Assembly: GCA_017619675.1 (NCBI GenBank)
Contig: JAFZRX010000002.1
Location: 62,001-126,000, forward strand
DNA from: Bacteroidales bacterium
Lineage (GTDB): Bacteria > Bacteroidota > Bacteroidia > Bacteroidales > UBA932
DNA: 64,000 nucleotides
Reading direction: 5' to 3'
Both the position numbers and the translations under genes were made by a program. Positions 1 to 7,692 of this stretch are shown one piece after another; position 1 is the stretch's first letter; every line of letters starts with the position of its first letter. Below the pieces are notes generated by a model. The model saw only the letters and a list, made by a program, of their open reading frames with translations. It made no database searches and was not told the origin of the DNA.

Positions 1-521
1 CGCAGTCCGTTTCCGGAAATGTTGAAGTCAAGAATACGGGCGACCAGTTGCTTTACGCAACCCTCATGACAGTCGCCAAGGCTCCTGCGGGAACTCCTGT
101 TCCGGCAGCCGCAAACGGCATCAAGCTGACTGTATCCTATCTGGACGCATCCGGCAACGCCATGAAGGTGGATTCAGTTCCGCAGGGAACGGAGTTCACC
201 GTACAGGTGAAGGTGGACAACGCCACGCCGTCAGACCTCCGATCCCTGGCGCTCAGCGCAAGCATCCCGTCAGGATGGGAAATCCTCAATGACCGCATGC
301 GCGGCGGCAGCGGACAGGATGACGCGTCTTTCCGCGACATCCGTGACAGCCGCTGCGACTGGTTCTTCGACCTGGCGCAGGGTAAGTCCAAGACCTTCAC
401 TATGAAGGTACGCGCGGCCTATGAGGGTTCTTACACCCTGCCGTCCATCACCTGCTCCGCCATGTACAATCCGCGCGTCGCGGCCAATACGGCGTCCGCC
501 AGGACGGTCGTTACCCGATGA
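1..521 (+). CDS. Alpha-2-macroglobulin family protein, C-terminal fragment
   Basis: Only the last ~172 codons are present; the frame is open from base 3 and runs off the left edge. The fragment is rich in beta-strand-type sequence, with a short Gly/Ser-rich segment and the phrase SIPSGWEILNDRM, as in the terminal domains of the large bacterial alpha-2-macroglobulin-like proteins (the yfhM family). These are periplasmic or membrane-anchored proteins thought to trap proteases. The stop codon overlaps the start of the next gene, a penicillin-binding protein 1C, by four bases (ATGA). Linkage of a macroglobulin-like gene to pbpC is a known bacterial arrangement, and it supports the assignment more than the fragment does. 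The alternative is another large secreted beta-sandwich protein. Confidence 0.72.
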   Translation, partial: QSVSGNVEVKNTGDQLLYATLMTVAKAPAGTPVPAAANGIKLTVSYLDASGNAMKVDSVPQGTEFTVQVKVDNATPSDLRSLALSASIPSGWEILNDRMRGGSGQDDASFRDIRDSRCDWFFDLAQGKSKTFTMKVRAAYEGSYTLPSITCSAMYNPRVAANTASARTVVTR

Positions 522-2677
522 GCCGGGGGCGGAAAACAGTTATTGTCATTATAGTGGTCCTTCTGGCAGGCTGGCTTTGCTGCCTTCCGAAGGACCTCTT
601 CAAAGGTACGCCATATGCCACGGTGGTCACCGACAGGGGCGGGGAACTGCTGGGCGCCCGCATCGCAGATGACGGGCAGTGGCGCTTCCCGCCCTGCACA
701 ACGGTGCCCGACCGCTACGCCAAGGCGCTGATCCAGTTCGAGGACAGACATTTCCGCTGGCATCCGGGAGTGAACCCCGTCGCCCTTGTCCGGGCTTTTA
801 TCAGCAACCTGAAGGCCGGGCACGTGGTGAGCGGAGGAAGCACCATCACCATGCAGGTAATACGCCTGTCCCGTGGGAAGGAGCGTACCATCTGGCAGAA
901 AATGATCGAGGCCGTCCTGGCCACAAGGCTGGAACTGCGCTGTTCCAAGAAGGAAATCCTGGCCCTGTATGCCTCCTACGCCCCCTTTGGAGGCAATGTG
1001 GTAGGCTTGGAGGCGGCGGCGTGGCGATACTTTGGCAGGCCCGCATCGGAACTCTCCTGGGCGGAATCCGCCACCCTGGCCGTCCTTCCAAACGCTCCCT
1101 CCACCATACATCCCGGCAAGGGCCGTGACCAGTTGCTGGAGAAACGCAACCGCCTGCTGGAACGCCTCCACAAGCGGGGTTATTTCGATGATTCAACCCT
1201 TGAAGGGGCTCTGGCAGAACCGCTCCCAGACGCGCCCTATCCCCTTCCCAACCTGGCGCGGCATTATGTGGAGAGGCAGCCTCACGGGACGGAGTCCCGA
1301 AGCAGCATCGACATACACCTGCAGCGCCAGGTGGAGGCGGCCACCACCCGCTGGTCAGACGAGCTGACGCTCAGCGGGGCGGCTGACCTGGCCGCCGTTA
1401 TCCTGGACATCCGTAGCGGAGAGGTCATCGCCTATGTGGGCAACGCATCGCCCCTCCGGAAGCGCAACGGATCGGAAGTGGACATTGCCACAGCACCCAG
1501 AAGCACCGGAAGCATCCTAAAGCCCTTCCTTTATTGCGCCGCACTTCAGGAAGGGGTGATCCTGCCCCGGACCCTGATCAAGGACACTCCGGTGAACCTG
1601 AACGGTTTCATGCCCCAGAACTTTGACCTGCAGTTCCACGGCGCCGTTCCAGCCGCGGAGGCGCTGGCGCGCTCGCTGAATGTCCCTGCGGTCCATCTGC
1701 TCCGCGCCTACGGCGCCCCGCGTTTCCTGGAAGTGCTCCGGGAAGCAGGGCTGTCCACCCTGAACAGGAGCGCGTCGGACTATGGACTGTCCCTGATCCT
1801 GGGAGGAAGCGAAGGAACCTTGATGGACATAACGCAGGCTTATGCCAATATGGTCCGCCAGTACCAGAGACTGATCAAAGACTCCCCTTTCAAGGACAGA
1901 ATTGCCCTGTGGTACACGTTCGAGGCTCTCAAGGAAGTGAACAGGCCGGATGAAATTGACTGGAAACTGATACAGTCCGTCCGGAAGGTAGCCTGGAAGA
2001 CCGGTACCAGTTACGGATACAGGGACGCCTGGGCGGTAGGCGTCACGCCGGACTACGCCGTAGGCGTATGGTGCGGCAACGCCGACGGCCACGGCGTGGC
2101 GGGAATGACCGGCGCAAAGACCGCCGGCCCCGTTCTGTTCGACCTCCTGAACCTTCTCCCGCCTTCCTCAGACTGGTTCGAAGAGCCCCTGGAAGGCGGC
2201 GTATTCCTGGATGTCTGCACCGAATCGGGTATGCTCCGCAGCCAGGAATGCCCTGAATATGAAAGTATCTTGCTCCCGGAGAAGGCCGCGGAGAGCGAAG
2301 TCTGCCCCTATCATAAAGAAGGCGTCTTCCGCCTGCCCCCGGCCATGGAATGGTACTACAAGACCTGGCATCTTGAATACAAGGTCCAGCCGGCGTCAGA
2401 CGCCGCACAACTGGAATTCCTATACCCCGAGCAAGGCAGCGTTCTTTCCATGCCGCGCCAACTTGACGGCTCCTCCCCCGGCGCCGTCTTCCAGGCCGTC
2501 CACCGCAATCCCAACGCCACCCTCTACTGGCATCTGGACCAGGATTATCTTGGAGAAACCCGTTTCATACACCAGATGCGCCTGAACCCGGAACCGGGCA
2601 GGCACACGGTCACCATCGTGGACGGTGACGGCAATACTGCATCAGTGGGATTTACCGTAGCTGAAAGACTTCCCTGA
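518..2677 (+). CDS. pbpC: Penicillin-binding protein 1C (bifunctional transglycosylase/transpeptidase)
   Basis: 719 aa class A penicillin-binding protein. It has an N-terminal membrane anchor (about residues 7-22). The GT51 glycosyltransferase domain has catalytic Glu75 in FEDRHF and the GGSTITMQ motif near 106-113. The transpeptidase domain has Ser332-x-x-Lys335, SLN at 386-388 and KTG at 494-496. The C-terminal ~110 residues match the extra domain typical of PBP1C. It polymerises lipid II and could crosslink peptidoglycan on the periplasmic face. It overlaps the upstream macroglobulin-like gene by ATGA, so translation is probably coupled. Its 3' end overlaps the convergent dehydrogenase gene by 26 bp. 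Confidence 0.93.
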   Translation: MSRGRKTVIVIIVVLLAGWLCCLPKDLFKGTPYATVVTDRGGELLGARIADDGQWRFPPCTTVPDRYAKALIQFEDRHFRWHPGVNPVALVRAFISNLKAGHVVSGGSTITMQVIRLSRGKERTIWQKMIEAVLATRLELRCSKKEILALYASYAPFGGNVVGLEAAAWRYFGRPASELSWAESATLAVLPNAPSTIHPGKGRDQLLEKRNRLLERLHKRGYFDDSTLEGALAEPLPDAPYPLPNLARHYVERQPHGTESRSSIDIHLQRQVEAATTRWSDELTLSGAADLAAVILDIRSGEVIAYVGNASPLRKRNGSEVDIATAPRSTGSILKPFLYCAALQEGVILPRTLIKDTPVNLNGFMPQNFDLQFHGAVPAAEALARSLNVPAVHLLRAYGAPRFLEVLREAGLSTLNRSASDYGLSLILGGSEGTLMDITQAYANMVRQYQRLIKDSPFKDRIALWYTFEALKEVNRPDEIDWKLIQSVRKVAWKTGTSYGYRDAWAVGVTPDYAVGVWCGNADGHGVAGMTGAKTAGPVLFDLLNLLPPSSDWFEEPLEGGVFLDVCTESGMLRSQECPEYESILLPEKAAESEVCPYHKEGVFRLPPAMEWYYKTWHLEYKVQPASDAAQLEFLYPEQGSVLSMPRQLDGSSPGAVFQAVHRNPNATLYWHLDQDYLGETRFIHQMRLNPEPGRHTVTIVDGDGNTASVGFTVAERLP

Positions 2678-3587
2678 TATTCTCCACCATCCTTCCTACC
2701 AGGCGGTCCAGCGATTCATGGCTGGCCCAGGCTATGTGCGGGGTGAAGCGGAGGCGCTCCGGATGGGAGGAGTGGAGCAGAGGATGGTCCTCAGGGAGGG
2801 GCTCCGTGGAGAAGACATCCAGCGCGGCGCCGGCAATGCGGCCGGTATCGACGGCCGCCGCAAGCGCCGCTTCGTCCACGACGGCGCCGCGGCCCAGGTT
2901 CACCAGATATGCGGAGGGCTTCATGAGTGCGAGCTCGCGCTCGCCAATAAGCCCGCACGTGCGCTCGTTCAACGGACAATGGATGCTCACGATATCGGCA
3001 GCCTTCAGCAGTTTATCCAGCGGCAGAGAAGGCCACTCCTTGCAATGGTTTGTTCCTGATGTGGAATAATACACCGGCTCCATACCAAATGCGGAGGCCA
3101 CCTGCGCTACCCTCTGCCCGATATTCCCCATTCCAATTATACCGATGGTCTTGCCCCACAGTTCATGGAAAGGCTCCCTGACATCGTTCGGAACGCCGCT
3201 TCTGGAATATGTAAAGTCCTTTACTTCAGCGTCATAGAATGTCGGACGGCACATTAGGGAAAGTATATGCATGAAGGTGATCTGCACCACGGATTCAGTG
3301 CAATAGTCCGCCACGTTGCGGACGGCTATCCCCCGCTTGCGAGCCGCCTCCAGGTCTATGTGATTGAGGCCCGTGGCCGATACACAGATCATCTTGAGCG
3401 CCGGCGCCGCCGCCATTATGGCGTCGTCCACCGGGGCCTTGTTGGTGATGATCACATCGGCGTCAGCCACTCTCTGGCAGGCTTCCTGATGGGTGCATCC
3501 CTGGTAGACCGCCAGTTCGCCCAATGCGGCTATTGGATCCAGTGAAACCGGACCCATGGTACCCGCATCCAGAAACACCATTTTCAT
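2652..3587 (-). CDS. D-isomer-specific 2-hydroxyacid dehydrogenase (glycerate/hydroxypyruvate type)
   Basis: 311 aa NAD(P)-dependent oxidoreductase that interconverts a 2-keto acid and a D-2-hydroxy acid. The Rossmann motif GMGNIG lies at 152-157. The catalytic set is Arg233 (LGRGAVVDE), Glu262 (STEPLP) and His284 (TPHIAWAS). Overall similarity is to the glycerate dehydrogenase/hydroxypyruvate reductase branch; the exact substrate cannot be read from sequence. I chose the ATG at 3587 because the protein then begins at the first beta-strand (MKMVFLDAG) and overlaps the upstream icd stop by exactly four bases. A longer open frame upstream lies inside icd and has no family similarity. Confidence 0.88.
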   Translation of the reverse strand: MKMVFLDAGTMGPVSLDPIAALGELAVYQGCTHQEACQRVADADVIITNKAPVDDAIMAAAPALKMICVSATGLNHIDLEAARKRGIAVRNVADYCTESVVQITFMHILSLMCRPTFYDAEVKDFTYSRSGVPNDVREPFHELWGKTIGIIGMGNIGQRVAQVASAFGMEPVYYSTSGTNHCKEWPSLPLDKLLKAADIVSIHCPLNERTCGLIGERELALMKPSAYLVNLGRGAVVDEAALAAAVDTGRIAGAALDVFSTEPLPEDHPLLHSSHPERLRFTPHIAWASHESLDRLVGRMVENIREVFQLR

Positions 3588-4792
3588 GCGAGCCTCCTTT
3601 CCAGGCGTTCGCGGATGGCGGCTATGAACTGTGCGGAATTGACTGCCTTGGGAGTTACGCCTTCCATCAGGTTGACCAGGTCTTTTGTGACGATGCCTTC
3701 GTTCAGGGTGTCGAAGCAGGCGGCTTCCAGCGCGTCGGCAAAGCCGACAAGCGCTTTCAGGCCGTCCTTCTCCCCCCTCTGGCGCAGCGCCCCGCTCCAC
3801 GCGAAGATGGTGGCCATGGGGTTGGTGGAAGTCTCTTCGCCCTGCAGGTACTTGTAATAATGGCGCGTAACAGTGCCGTGCGCGGCCTCGTACTCGTAGT
3901 TGCCGTCGGGGCTTACCAGCACGCTGGTCATCATTGCCAGAGAGCCGAAGGCGGTGGATACCATGTCGCTCATCACGTCGCCGTCGTAGTTCTTGCAGGC
4001 CCAGATAAAGCCTCCCTTGCTGCGGATCACGCGGGCCACGGCATCGTCAATCAATGTATAGAAGTATGTGATTCCCAGTTCCTCGAACTTGGCCTTGTAC
4101 TCTTCGTACACCTCATCGAATATCTTGCGGAACTGGGCGTCGTAAGTCTTGGAGATAGTATCCTTAGTGGAGAACCAGAGGTCCTGCTTGGTGGCAATTG
4201 CATATTTGAAGCAGGAGTGTGCGAAAGAACGTATGGACTTGTCCGTATTGTGCATTCCCTGGACAACGCCGGCGCCCTTGAACTCCTGGATCACGGCCTC
4301 CTGGTGGCTGCCGTCTTCGCCGTCGAACACCAGTCTGGCCGTACCGGGGCCTTCAACCCTCAACTCGGAATTCTTATATACGTCCCCGTACGCGTGACGG
4401 GCTATGGTAATTGGCTTCTCCCAGTTCTTCACCACCGGATGGATTGAAGGGATGGTGATAGGTGCGCGGAACACCGTTCCGTCCATGATGGAACGGATGG
4501 TTCCGTTGGGGCTCTTCCACATCTGGTGCAGATTGTACTCCGTCATGCGCTGGGCGTTTGGAGTGATGGTGGCGCACTTCACGCCCACACCATACTTCCT
4601 GCAGGCCTCCGCGGCCTCTATGGTAATCTTGTCCCCGGTCTCGTCCCTCTTGACAAGGCCCAGGTCATAATAATCTACTTTCAGGTCCACGAACGGCAGG
4701 ATCAGTTCGTCCTTTATCATCTTCCAGAGAATCCTGGTCATCTCGTCTCCGTCCATTTCCACCAGAGGGGTGGTCATCTTAATCTTTGTCAT
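3584..4792 (-). CDS. icd: NADP-dependent isocitrate dehydrogenase (class II)
   Basis: 402 aa. The protein begins [20 protein letters not shown] and follows the homodimeric class II enzymes found in eukaryotes and some bacteria, rather than the E. coli type. It oxidatively decarboxylates isocitrate to 2-oxoglutarate with NADP in the cytosol. The product is the carbon skeleton for ammonium assimilation, which fits the nitrogen genes downstream on the other strand. Conserved signatures include [19 protein letters not shown] and [20 protein letters not shown]. It is divergent from tRNA-Ser, with a TATCTTTG -7 element (read on the minus strand) at 4820-4827. The hydroxyacid dehydrogenase follows with a four-base overlap. 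Confidence 0.95.
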   Translation of the reverse strand: MTKIKMTTPLVEMDGDEMTRILWKMIKDELILPFVDLKVDYYDLGLVKRDETGDKITIEAAEACRKYGVGVKCATITPNAQRMTEYNLHQMWKSPNGTIRSIMDGTVFRAPITIPSIHPVVKNWEKPITIARHAYGDVYKNSELRVEGPGTARLVFDGEDGSHQEAVIQEFKGAGVVQGMHNTDKSIRSFAHSCFKYAIATKQDLWFSTKDTISKTYDAQFRKIFDEVYEEYKAKFEELGITYFYTLIDDAVARVIRSKGGFIWACKNYDGDVMSDMVSTAFGSLAMMTSVLVSPDGNYEYEAAHGTVTRHYYKYLQGEETSTNPMATIFAWSGALRQRGEKDGLKALVGFADALEAACFDTLNEGIVTKDLVNLMEGVTPKAVNSAQFIAAIRERLERRLA

Positions 4793-4819
4793 AGCCTTCC
4801 ACTGTACTTAACTGAAAAA

Positions 4820-4846
4820 CAAAGATAAAAAAAATATGTATCTTTG
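4820..4846. promoter_or_regulatory. Divergent -7 elements for icd (minus) and tRNA-Ser (plus)
   Basis: The 62-bp gap carries TATCTTTG on the minus strand (4827 to 4820) facing icd and TATCTTTG on the plus strand (4839-4846) facing tRNA-Ser. Both are exact matches to the Bacteroidota -7 consensus TAnnTTTG. The plus-strand element ends 8 nt before the mature tRNA start, so the primary transcript would have almost no 5' leader. I see no convincing -33 TTTG for either. Confidence 0.6.
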
Positions 4847-4854
4847 CCACCCAA

Positions 4855-4939
4855 GGTGAGTTGTCCGAGTGGTTGAAGGAGCCTGCCTCGAAAACAGGTG
4901 TACGGCAACGTACCGGGGGTTCGAATCCCTCACTCACCG
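4855..4939 (+). tRNA. tRNA-Ser(CGA)
   Basis: Cloverleaf by eye. The 7-bp acceptor is GGTGAGT (4855-4861) with ACTCACC (4932-4938). The anticodon loop CTCGAAA gives anticodon CGA at 4889-4891 and would read UCG. A 16-nt variable arm (TGTACGGCAACGTACC) is the class II hallmark of tRNA-Ser, and the T-loop is TTCGAAT. The discriminator is G and CCA is not encoded. The last anticodon-stem position is C opposite A, a mismatch relative to the usual register. The gene is followed immediately by a structured repeat element. Confidence 0.95.
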
Positions 4940-4945
4940 CGCCAT

Positions 4946-5077
4946 GCAAAGCAATAGAGCAAATGCTGCACATTGTGCAGCGTTTTGCATTTTCACAAGC
5001 CGTCAAAAGCTTGCTTTTGTAAGGGTTGGGGAAATGTCAAAACAGAGGTCCGAAGGACCATTTGCTCATTGCTTTGC
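4946..5077 (+). repeat. 132-nt nested inverted-repeat element downstream of tRNA-Ser
   Basis: Arms of 20 and 19 nt (4946-4965 and 5059-5077) are inverted copies that differ by one missing base. Nested inside are a left hairpin GCTGCAC/GTGCAGC (4965-4981), an inner stem 4982-4994 with 5030-5043 (one bulge and one wobble), CAAGCC with GGGTTG (4996-5001, 5023-5028), a central hairpin CAAAAG-CTTG-CTTTTG (5004-5019), and a right hairpin GGTCC/GGACC (near 5048-5060). Together they fold as a cruciform-like unit. The left hairpin could also end tRNA-Ser transcription. It may be a small non-autonomous mobile or intergenic repeat, or a structured RNA. No protein is supported: an open frame here runs backwards through the tRNA. 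Confidence 0.6.
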
Positions 5078-5086
5078 TAGCGGTGA

Positions 5087-5126
5087 ACGAGGGAAGAGGC
5101 GCAGCTTGCTGCGGCTAATCCCTCGT
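5087..5126 (+). repeat. Hairpin ACGAGGGA/TCCCTCGT with inner CGCAGC/GCTGCG
   Basis: A perfect 8-bp outer stem (5087-5094 with 5119-5126) encloses a second palindrome (5100-5105 with 5108-5113). A further GGGAT/ATCCC repeat follows at 5129-5140. With the 132-nt element just upstream, almost all of 4946-5140 is self-complementary. From 5141 to 5195 the sequence is AT-rich and I see nothing in it but the approach to the next promoter. Confidence 0.5.
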
Positions 5127-5195
5127 GAGGGATAAATCCCCCCTATACGTTACTTTAGGATAAAACGATTTATTAAAATATTTTTTAAATTTTTT

Positions 5196-5226
5196 ATTGT
5201 TTTTACGGATTCTGTCGCTATATTAG
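5196..5226 (+). promoter_or_regulatory. Bacteroidota-type promoter of the glnK leader
   Basis: ATTG at 5196-5199, 19-nt spacer, TATATTAG at 5219-5226 (consensus TTTG, ~19 nt, TAnnTTTG; one mismatch in each box). The -7 box begins 27 nt before the leader ATG. The stretch from the -7 box to the ATG closely resembles that at 18614-18644 in front of the asnB leader, including the same TTAGCA and AAAACAA words. Confidence 0.55.
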
Positions 5227-5245
5227 CACAAGAAAACAACGCAGA

Positions 5246-5332
5246 ATGACTATTAACGTCCACATATTCGGTATTTCCAACCAGCAGAATAATAATATTA
5301 TTCTATCCTGTCTTACCGGCCGGACGGGGTAG
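5246..5332 (+). CDS. Asn/Gln-rich leader peptide (28 aa) of the glnK-amtB operon
   Basis: A 28-codon frame ending in TAG. It begins Met-Thr-Ile-Asn and contains six consecutive Asn/Gln codons at residues 12-17 (N-Q-Q-N-N-N), with 5 Asn and 2 Gln in total. It ends 19 nt before an intrinsic terminator and ~100 nt before glnK. I recognise no protein family; the value of the frame is in its codons. By analogy with his/trp/thr leader peptides, translation of the Asn/Gln run would be slow when charged tRNA-Asn or tRNA-Gln is scarce. A second leader with the same start (Met-Thr) and the same codon bias precedes asnB. The role is inferred; translation is not shown by sequence alone. Confidence 0.68.
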   Translation: MTINVHIFGISNQQNNNIILSCLTGRTG

Positions 5333-5357
5333 TATTTTGCAGATATATAGGGAAGAC
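5310..5357 (+). promoter_or_regulatory. Possible antiterminator pairing in the glnK leader
   Basis: Leader bases 5310-5317 (GTCTTACC, codons for Cys22-Leu23-Thr24) can pair with 5350-5357 (GGGAAGAC), seven of eight positions with one A/G mismatch. The second segment is the 5' arm of the terminator, so the two structures exclude each other. A ribosome held at the Asn/Gln codons would leave 5310-5317 free; one that reaches the stop would cover it. The pairing was found by eye. Confidence 0.4.
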
Positions 5358-5387
5358 CGGTTCGAAAGAGCCGGTCTTCTTTTTTTT
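5352..5387 (+). terminator. Intrinsic terminator/attenuator before glnK
   Basis: GAAGACCGG (5352-5360) pairs perfectly with CCGGTCTTC (5371-5379). The stem extends inward through TTC/GAG to a GAAA tetraloop, and eight T residues follow (5380-5387). It lies between the leader peptide stop and glnK with no other gene to terminate nearby, so it is best explained as an attenuator. Confidence 0.9.
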
Positions 5388-5433
5388 ATGCCTTTCCCAA
5401 AAGGTTTTTGTAAAACTTAAAAACAGATTCATT

Positions 5434-5781
5434 ATGAAAAGGATTGAAGCCATCATCCGCAGAACAAGGTTTGAGGATGTGAAGGAGGCCCTGCTCCAGT
5501 CAGACATCAACTGGTTTGAGTATCACAGCGTACACGGTATCGGCCAGAGCCGACAGGAAAGGATTTACCGCGGCGTCCAGTACTCTACCGACGTAATTGA
5601 GCGCATTGCCTTGACAATTATCTGCAGGGACATCTTTGTGGAGCCCACAATCGAGGTACTCCTGCGCGAGGCTCATACCGGCGAAGTCGGAGACGGGCGC
5701 ATCTTTGTCAGCGATGTGATTGACACCTGGTCCATCAGGACAGGAGAACACGGGGACACCGTGCTTAGGGACAGGAAATAA
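5434..5781 (+). CDS. glnK: P-II family nitrogen regulatory protein
   Basis: 115 aa, the usual length. P-II proteins are trimers that bind ATP/ADP and 2-oxoglutarate and plug or open partner proteins, here most likely the adjacent ammonium channel. The T-loop region (about 37-53) includes YRGVQY, with Tyr50 at the place of the uridylylated Tyr51 of E. coli GlnB; the loop is one residue shorter. The C-terminal signature TGEVGDGRIFVSDV (82-95) and RTGEHGD follow the family. Direct linkage to amtB (21-bp gap) favours the name glnK over glnB. Expression is probably set by the upstream leader and terminator. Confidence 0.93.
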   Translation: MKRIEAIIRRTRFEDVKEALLQSDINWFEYHSVHGIGQSRQERIYRGVQYSTDVIERIALTIICRDIFVEPTIEVLLREAHTGEVGDGRIFVSDVIDTWSIRTGEHGDTVLRDRK

Positions 5782-5802
5782 TAACTTTAAAATGAATGTA
5801 TC

Positions 5803-7020
5803 ATGAACGATTTAGCTATATCTCTGGACACTGTATGGATGCTGCTTGCAGCAATGTTGGTCTTTTGGATGCAACCCGGATTCGCACTCTGTGAGGCGGG
5901 ATTCACCCAGGGCAAGAACACCGTGAACATCCTGATGAAGAACTTCGTGGACTTCATGCTGGGTTCCCTGCTGTATTTCTTCGTGGGCTTCGGCTTCATG
6001 TTCGGAAGCGACGGCGCCGGATTCATAGGCGCACCCAACTGGGGAGACCTTTCATTCTATAAGGGAGACCTGCCCGTAGAGGGATTCCTAATCTTTGAAA
6101 CGGTGTTCTGCGCTACGTCTGCTACCATTGTCAGCGGCGCCATGGCAGAGAGGACAAAGTTCTCCATGTATATGATTTACAGCGCCTTCATCTCGCTTCT
6201 GATCTACCCCGTGGAAGGTCACTGGACCTGGGGAGGAGGCTGGCTCGCGGACCTTGGCTTCCACGATTTCGCGGGAAGCGCTATCGTACATAGCGTAGGC
6301 GGAGTGCTGGCTTTGATTGGCGCCATAGCCCTTGGACCGCGTCGCGGCAAATATGCAAAGGATGGAACAAGCCGCGCTATTCCGGGCCACAGCCTGGCCC
6401 TGGCGGCGCTGGGAGTGTTCATCCTCTGGCTTGGATGGTTCGGATTCAACCCCGGCAGCCAGCTGGCCGCCAGCGGAGAAGTTAACCGCATCGCCATCTC
6501 CCATGTATTCCTTACTACTAACCTTTCCGCTGCGGCGGGCGGCGCGGCAACCCTGTTCCTCTCCTGGATCAAGTACGGAAAGCCATCGCTCTCAATGATG
6601 CTCAACGGCGTGCTGGCGGGTCTGGTAGGCATTACGGCCGGATGTGACCTCGTCTCCCCCTGGGGTGCAGTGATAATTGGTACTATTTGCGGCATTGTCC
6701 TGGTATTCGCCATTGAGTTCTTCGACCATAAACTTCATATTGACGACCCTGTGGGCGCTTCTTCAGTACATGGCGTTTGCGGTATCCTGGGTACTCTCCT
6801 TACCGGACTCCTGGCAACAGACGGAGGCCTCTTCTACGGCGGCGGATGGCATTTCCTGGGTGTACAGAGCCTTGGCATCCTGGTAATTGACGCATGGGCC
6901 GCGGTATGCGGATTCCTGCTGTTCTTTGGAATCAAGAAATTCTTCGGACTGCGTGTGGAAGCCCGCGTCGAGGACGAAGGCCTTGACATTTACGAACACG
7001 GAGAAAGCTGCTACAACTGA
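5803..7020 (+). CDS. amtB: Ammonium transporter (Amt/Rh family)
   Basis: 405 aa polytopic inner-membrane channel protein with about eleven predicted membrane segments, as in the family. Recognisable are MQPGFALCEAGFTQGKN near the N-terminus, the region containing the first pore histidine (GSAIVHSVGG) and the second (SSVHGVCGILG). It moves ammonium/ammonia into the cytoplasm. It sits between glnK and an outer-membrane barrel gene (2-bp gap to the latter). This order suggests a full uptake route from outer membrane to cytoplasm with P-II control. The cytoplasmic tail is short and acidic. Confidence 0.96.
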   Translation: MNDLAISLDTVWMLLAAMLVFWMQPGFALCEAGFTQGKNTVNILMKNFVDFMLGSLLYFFVGFGFMFGSDGAGFIGAPNWGDLSFYKGDLPVEGFLIFETVFCATSATIVSGAMAERTKFSMYMIYSAFISLLIYPVEGHWTWGGGWLADLGFHDFAGSAIVHSVGGVLALIGAIALGPRRGKYAKDGTSRAIPGHSLALAALGVFILWLGWFGFNPGSQLAASGEVNRIAISHVFLTTNLSAAAGGAATLFLSWIKYGKPSLSMMLNGVLAGLVGITAGCDLVSPWGAVIIGTICGIVLVFAIEFFDHKLHIDDPVGASSVHGVCGILGTLLTGLLATDGGLFYGGGWHFLGVQSLGILVIDAWAAVCGFLLFFGIKKFFGLRVEARVEDEGLDIYEHGESCYN

Positions 7021-7022
7021 TC

Positions 7023-7685
7023 ATGAAAGCGTTGTTTATAACATCCCTGCTCCTTATCGGAGCGTTGACTGCCGGTGCACAAGATAATATAGAAACTTCC
7101 TTAGGGACTGACCTCGTCAGCCAGTATGTCTGGCGTGGTCAGGAACTGGGAGGCGTTTCGGTACAGCCTTCACTGGGCGTCAGCTACAAAGGCTTGAGCC
7201 TGTCAGCTTGGGGGTCGGTTGGATTAGCCAACCCTCTTGACACCAGGGAACTGGACTTTACCCTGGCCTATGGGGCAGGCGGATTTAACATCGGGGTGAC
7301 GGATTATTGGTTCCCTGAAATCTCAAGCAATGTATACGAAGCCAATGTCGGCTATGATTTCGGGTTCGCCTCCCTGCAGTGGTTTACCAACTTTGCAGGG
7401 GACGACAGCCTGACCGGTGACGGCCGGCTGGCCTATAGCAGTTATCTGGAGATCAATGTCCCGTTCTCATTGGGCGGTGTCGACTGGACGGCAACGGCGG
7501 GAGCAGTACCCTTTGCCACGGATTTCTATGGCGTAAGCCGGTTCTCCGTCATAAACCTGGCAATGACCGCTTCAAAGGACATTCAGGTTACCGATAAATT
7601 CTCGATACCAATTTTCGCACAGTTGGCAGCAAATCCATACACTAAAAATGCTTATCTTGTGTTTGGAATTACACTGGGGCTGTAA
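7023..7685 (+). CDS. Putative outer-membrane beta-barrel protein (TorF/Gcw_chp-like)
   Basis: 220 aa with a signal peptide ending near AGAQ (residues 1-20) and alternating hydrophobic strands through to a final LVFGITLGL, consistent with a small outer-membrane barrel. The phrase SQYVWRGQELGGVSVQPSLGV matches the start of the TorF/Gcw_chp family of putative porins. No enzymatic motif is visible. It lies 2 bp after amtB and 7 bp before purF, so it is probably co-transcribed with the nitrogen genes. I infer a role in passage of a small nitrogen compound, but the substrate is unknown. Confidence 0.65.
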   Translation: MKALFITSLLLIGALTAGAQDNIETSLGTDLVSQYVWRGQELGGVSVQPSLGVSYKGLSLSAWGSVGLANPLDTRELDFTLAYGAGGFNIGVTDYWFPEISSNVYEANVGYDFGFASLQWFTNFAGDDSLTGDGRLAYSSYLEINVPFSLGGVDWTATAGAVPFATDFYGVSRFSVINLAMTASKDIQVTDKFSIPIFAQLAANPYTKNAYLVFGITLGL

Positions 7686-7692
7686 TTAGACT

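Noticed and set aside
3588-3800. N-terminal extension of the hydroxyacid dehydrogenase frame
   Set aside because: The extension is the out-of-frame reading of icd; the ATG at 3587 fits the family and the four-base overlap.
4869-5135. Open frame of 88 codons running from inside tRNA-Ser through the structured element
   Set aside because: It begins in the tRNA and covers inverted repeats whose symmetry explains the sequence better than a protein would.
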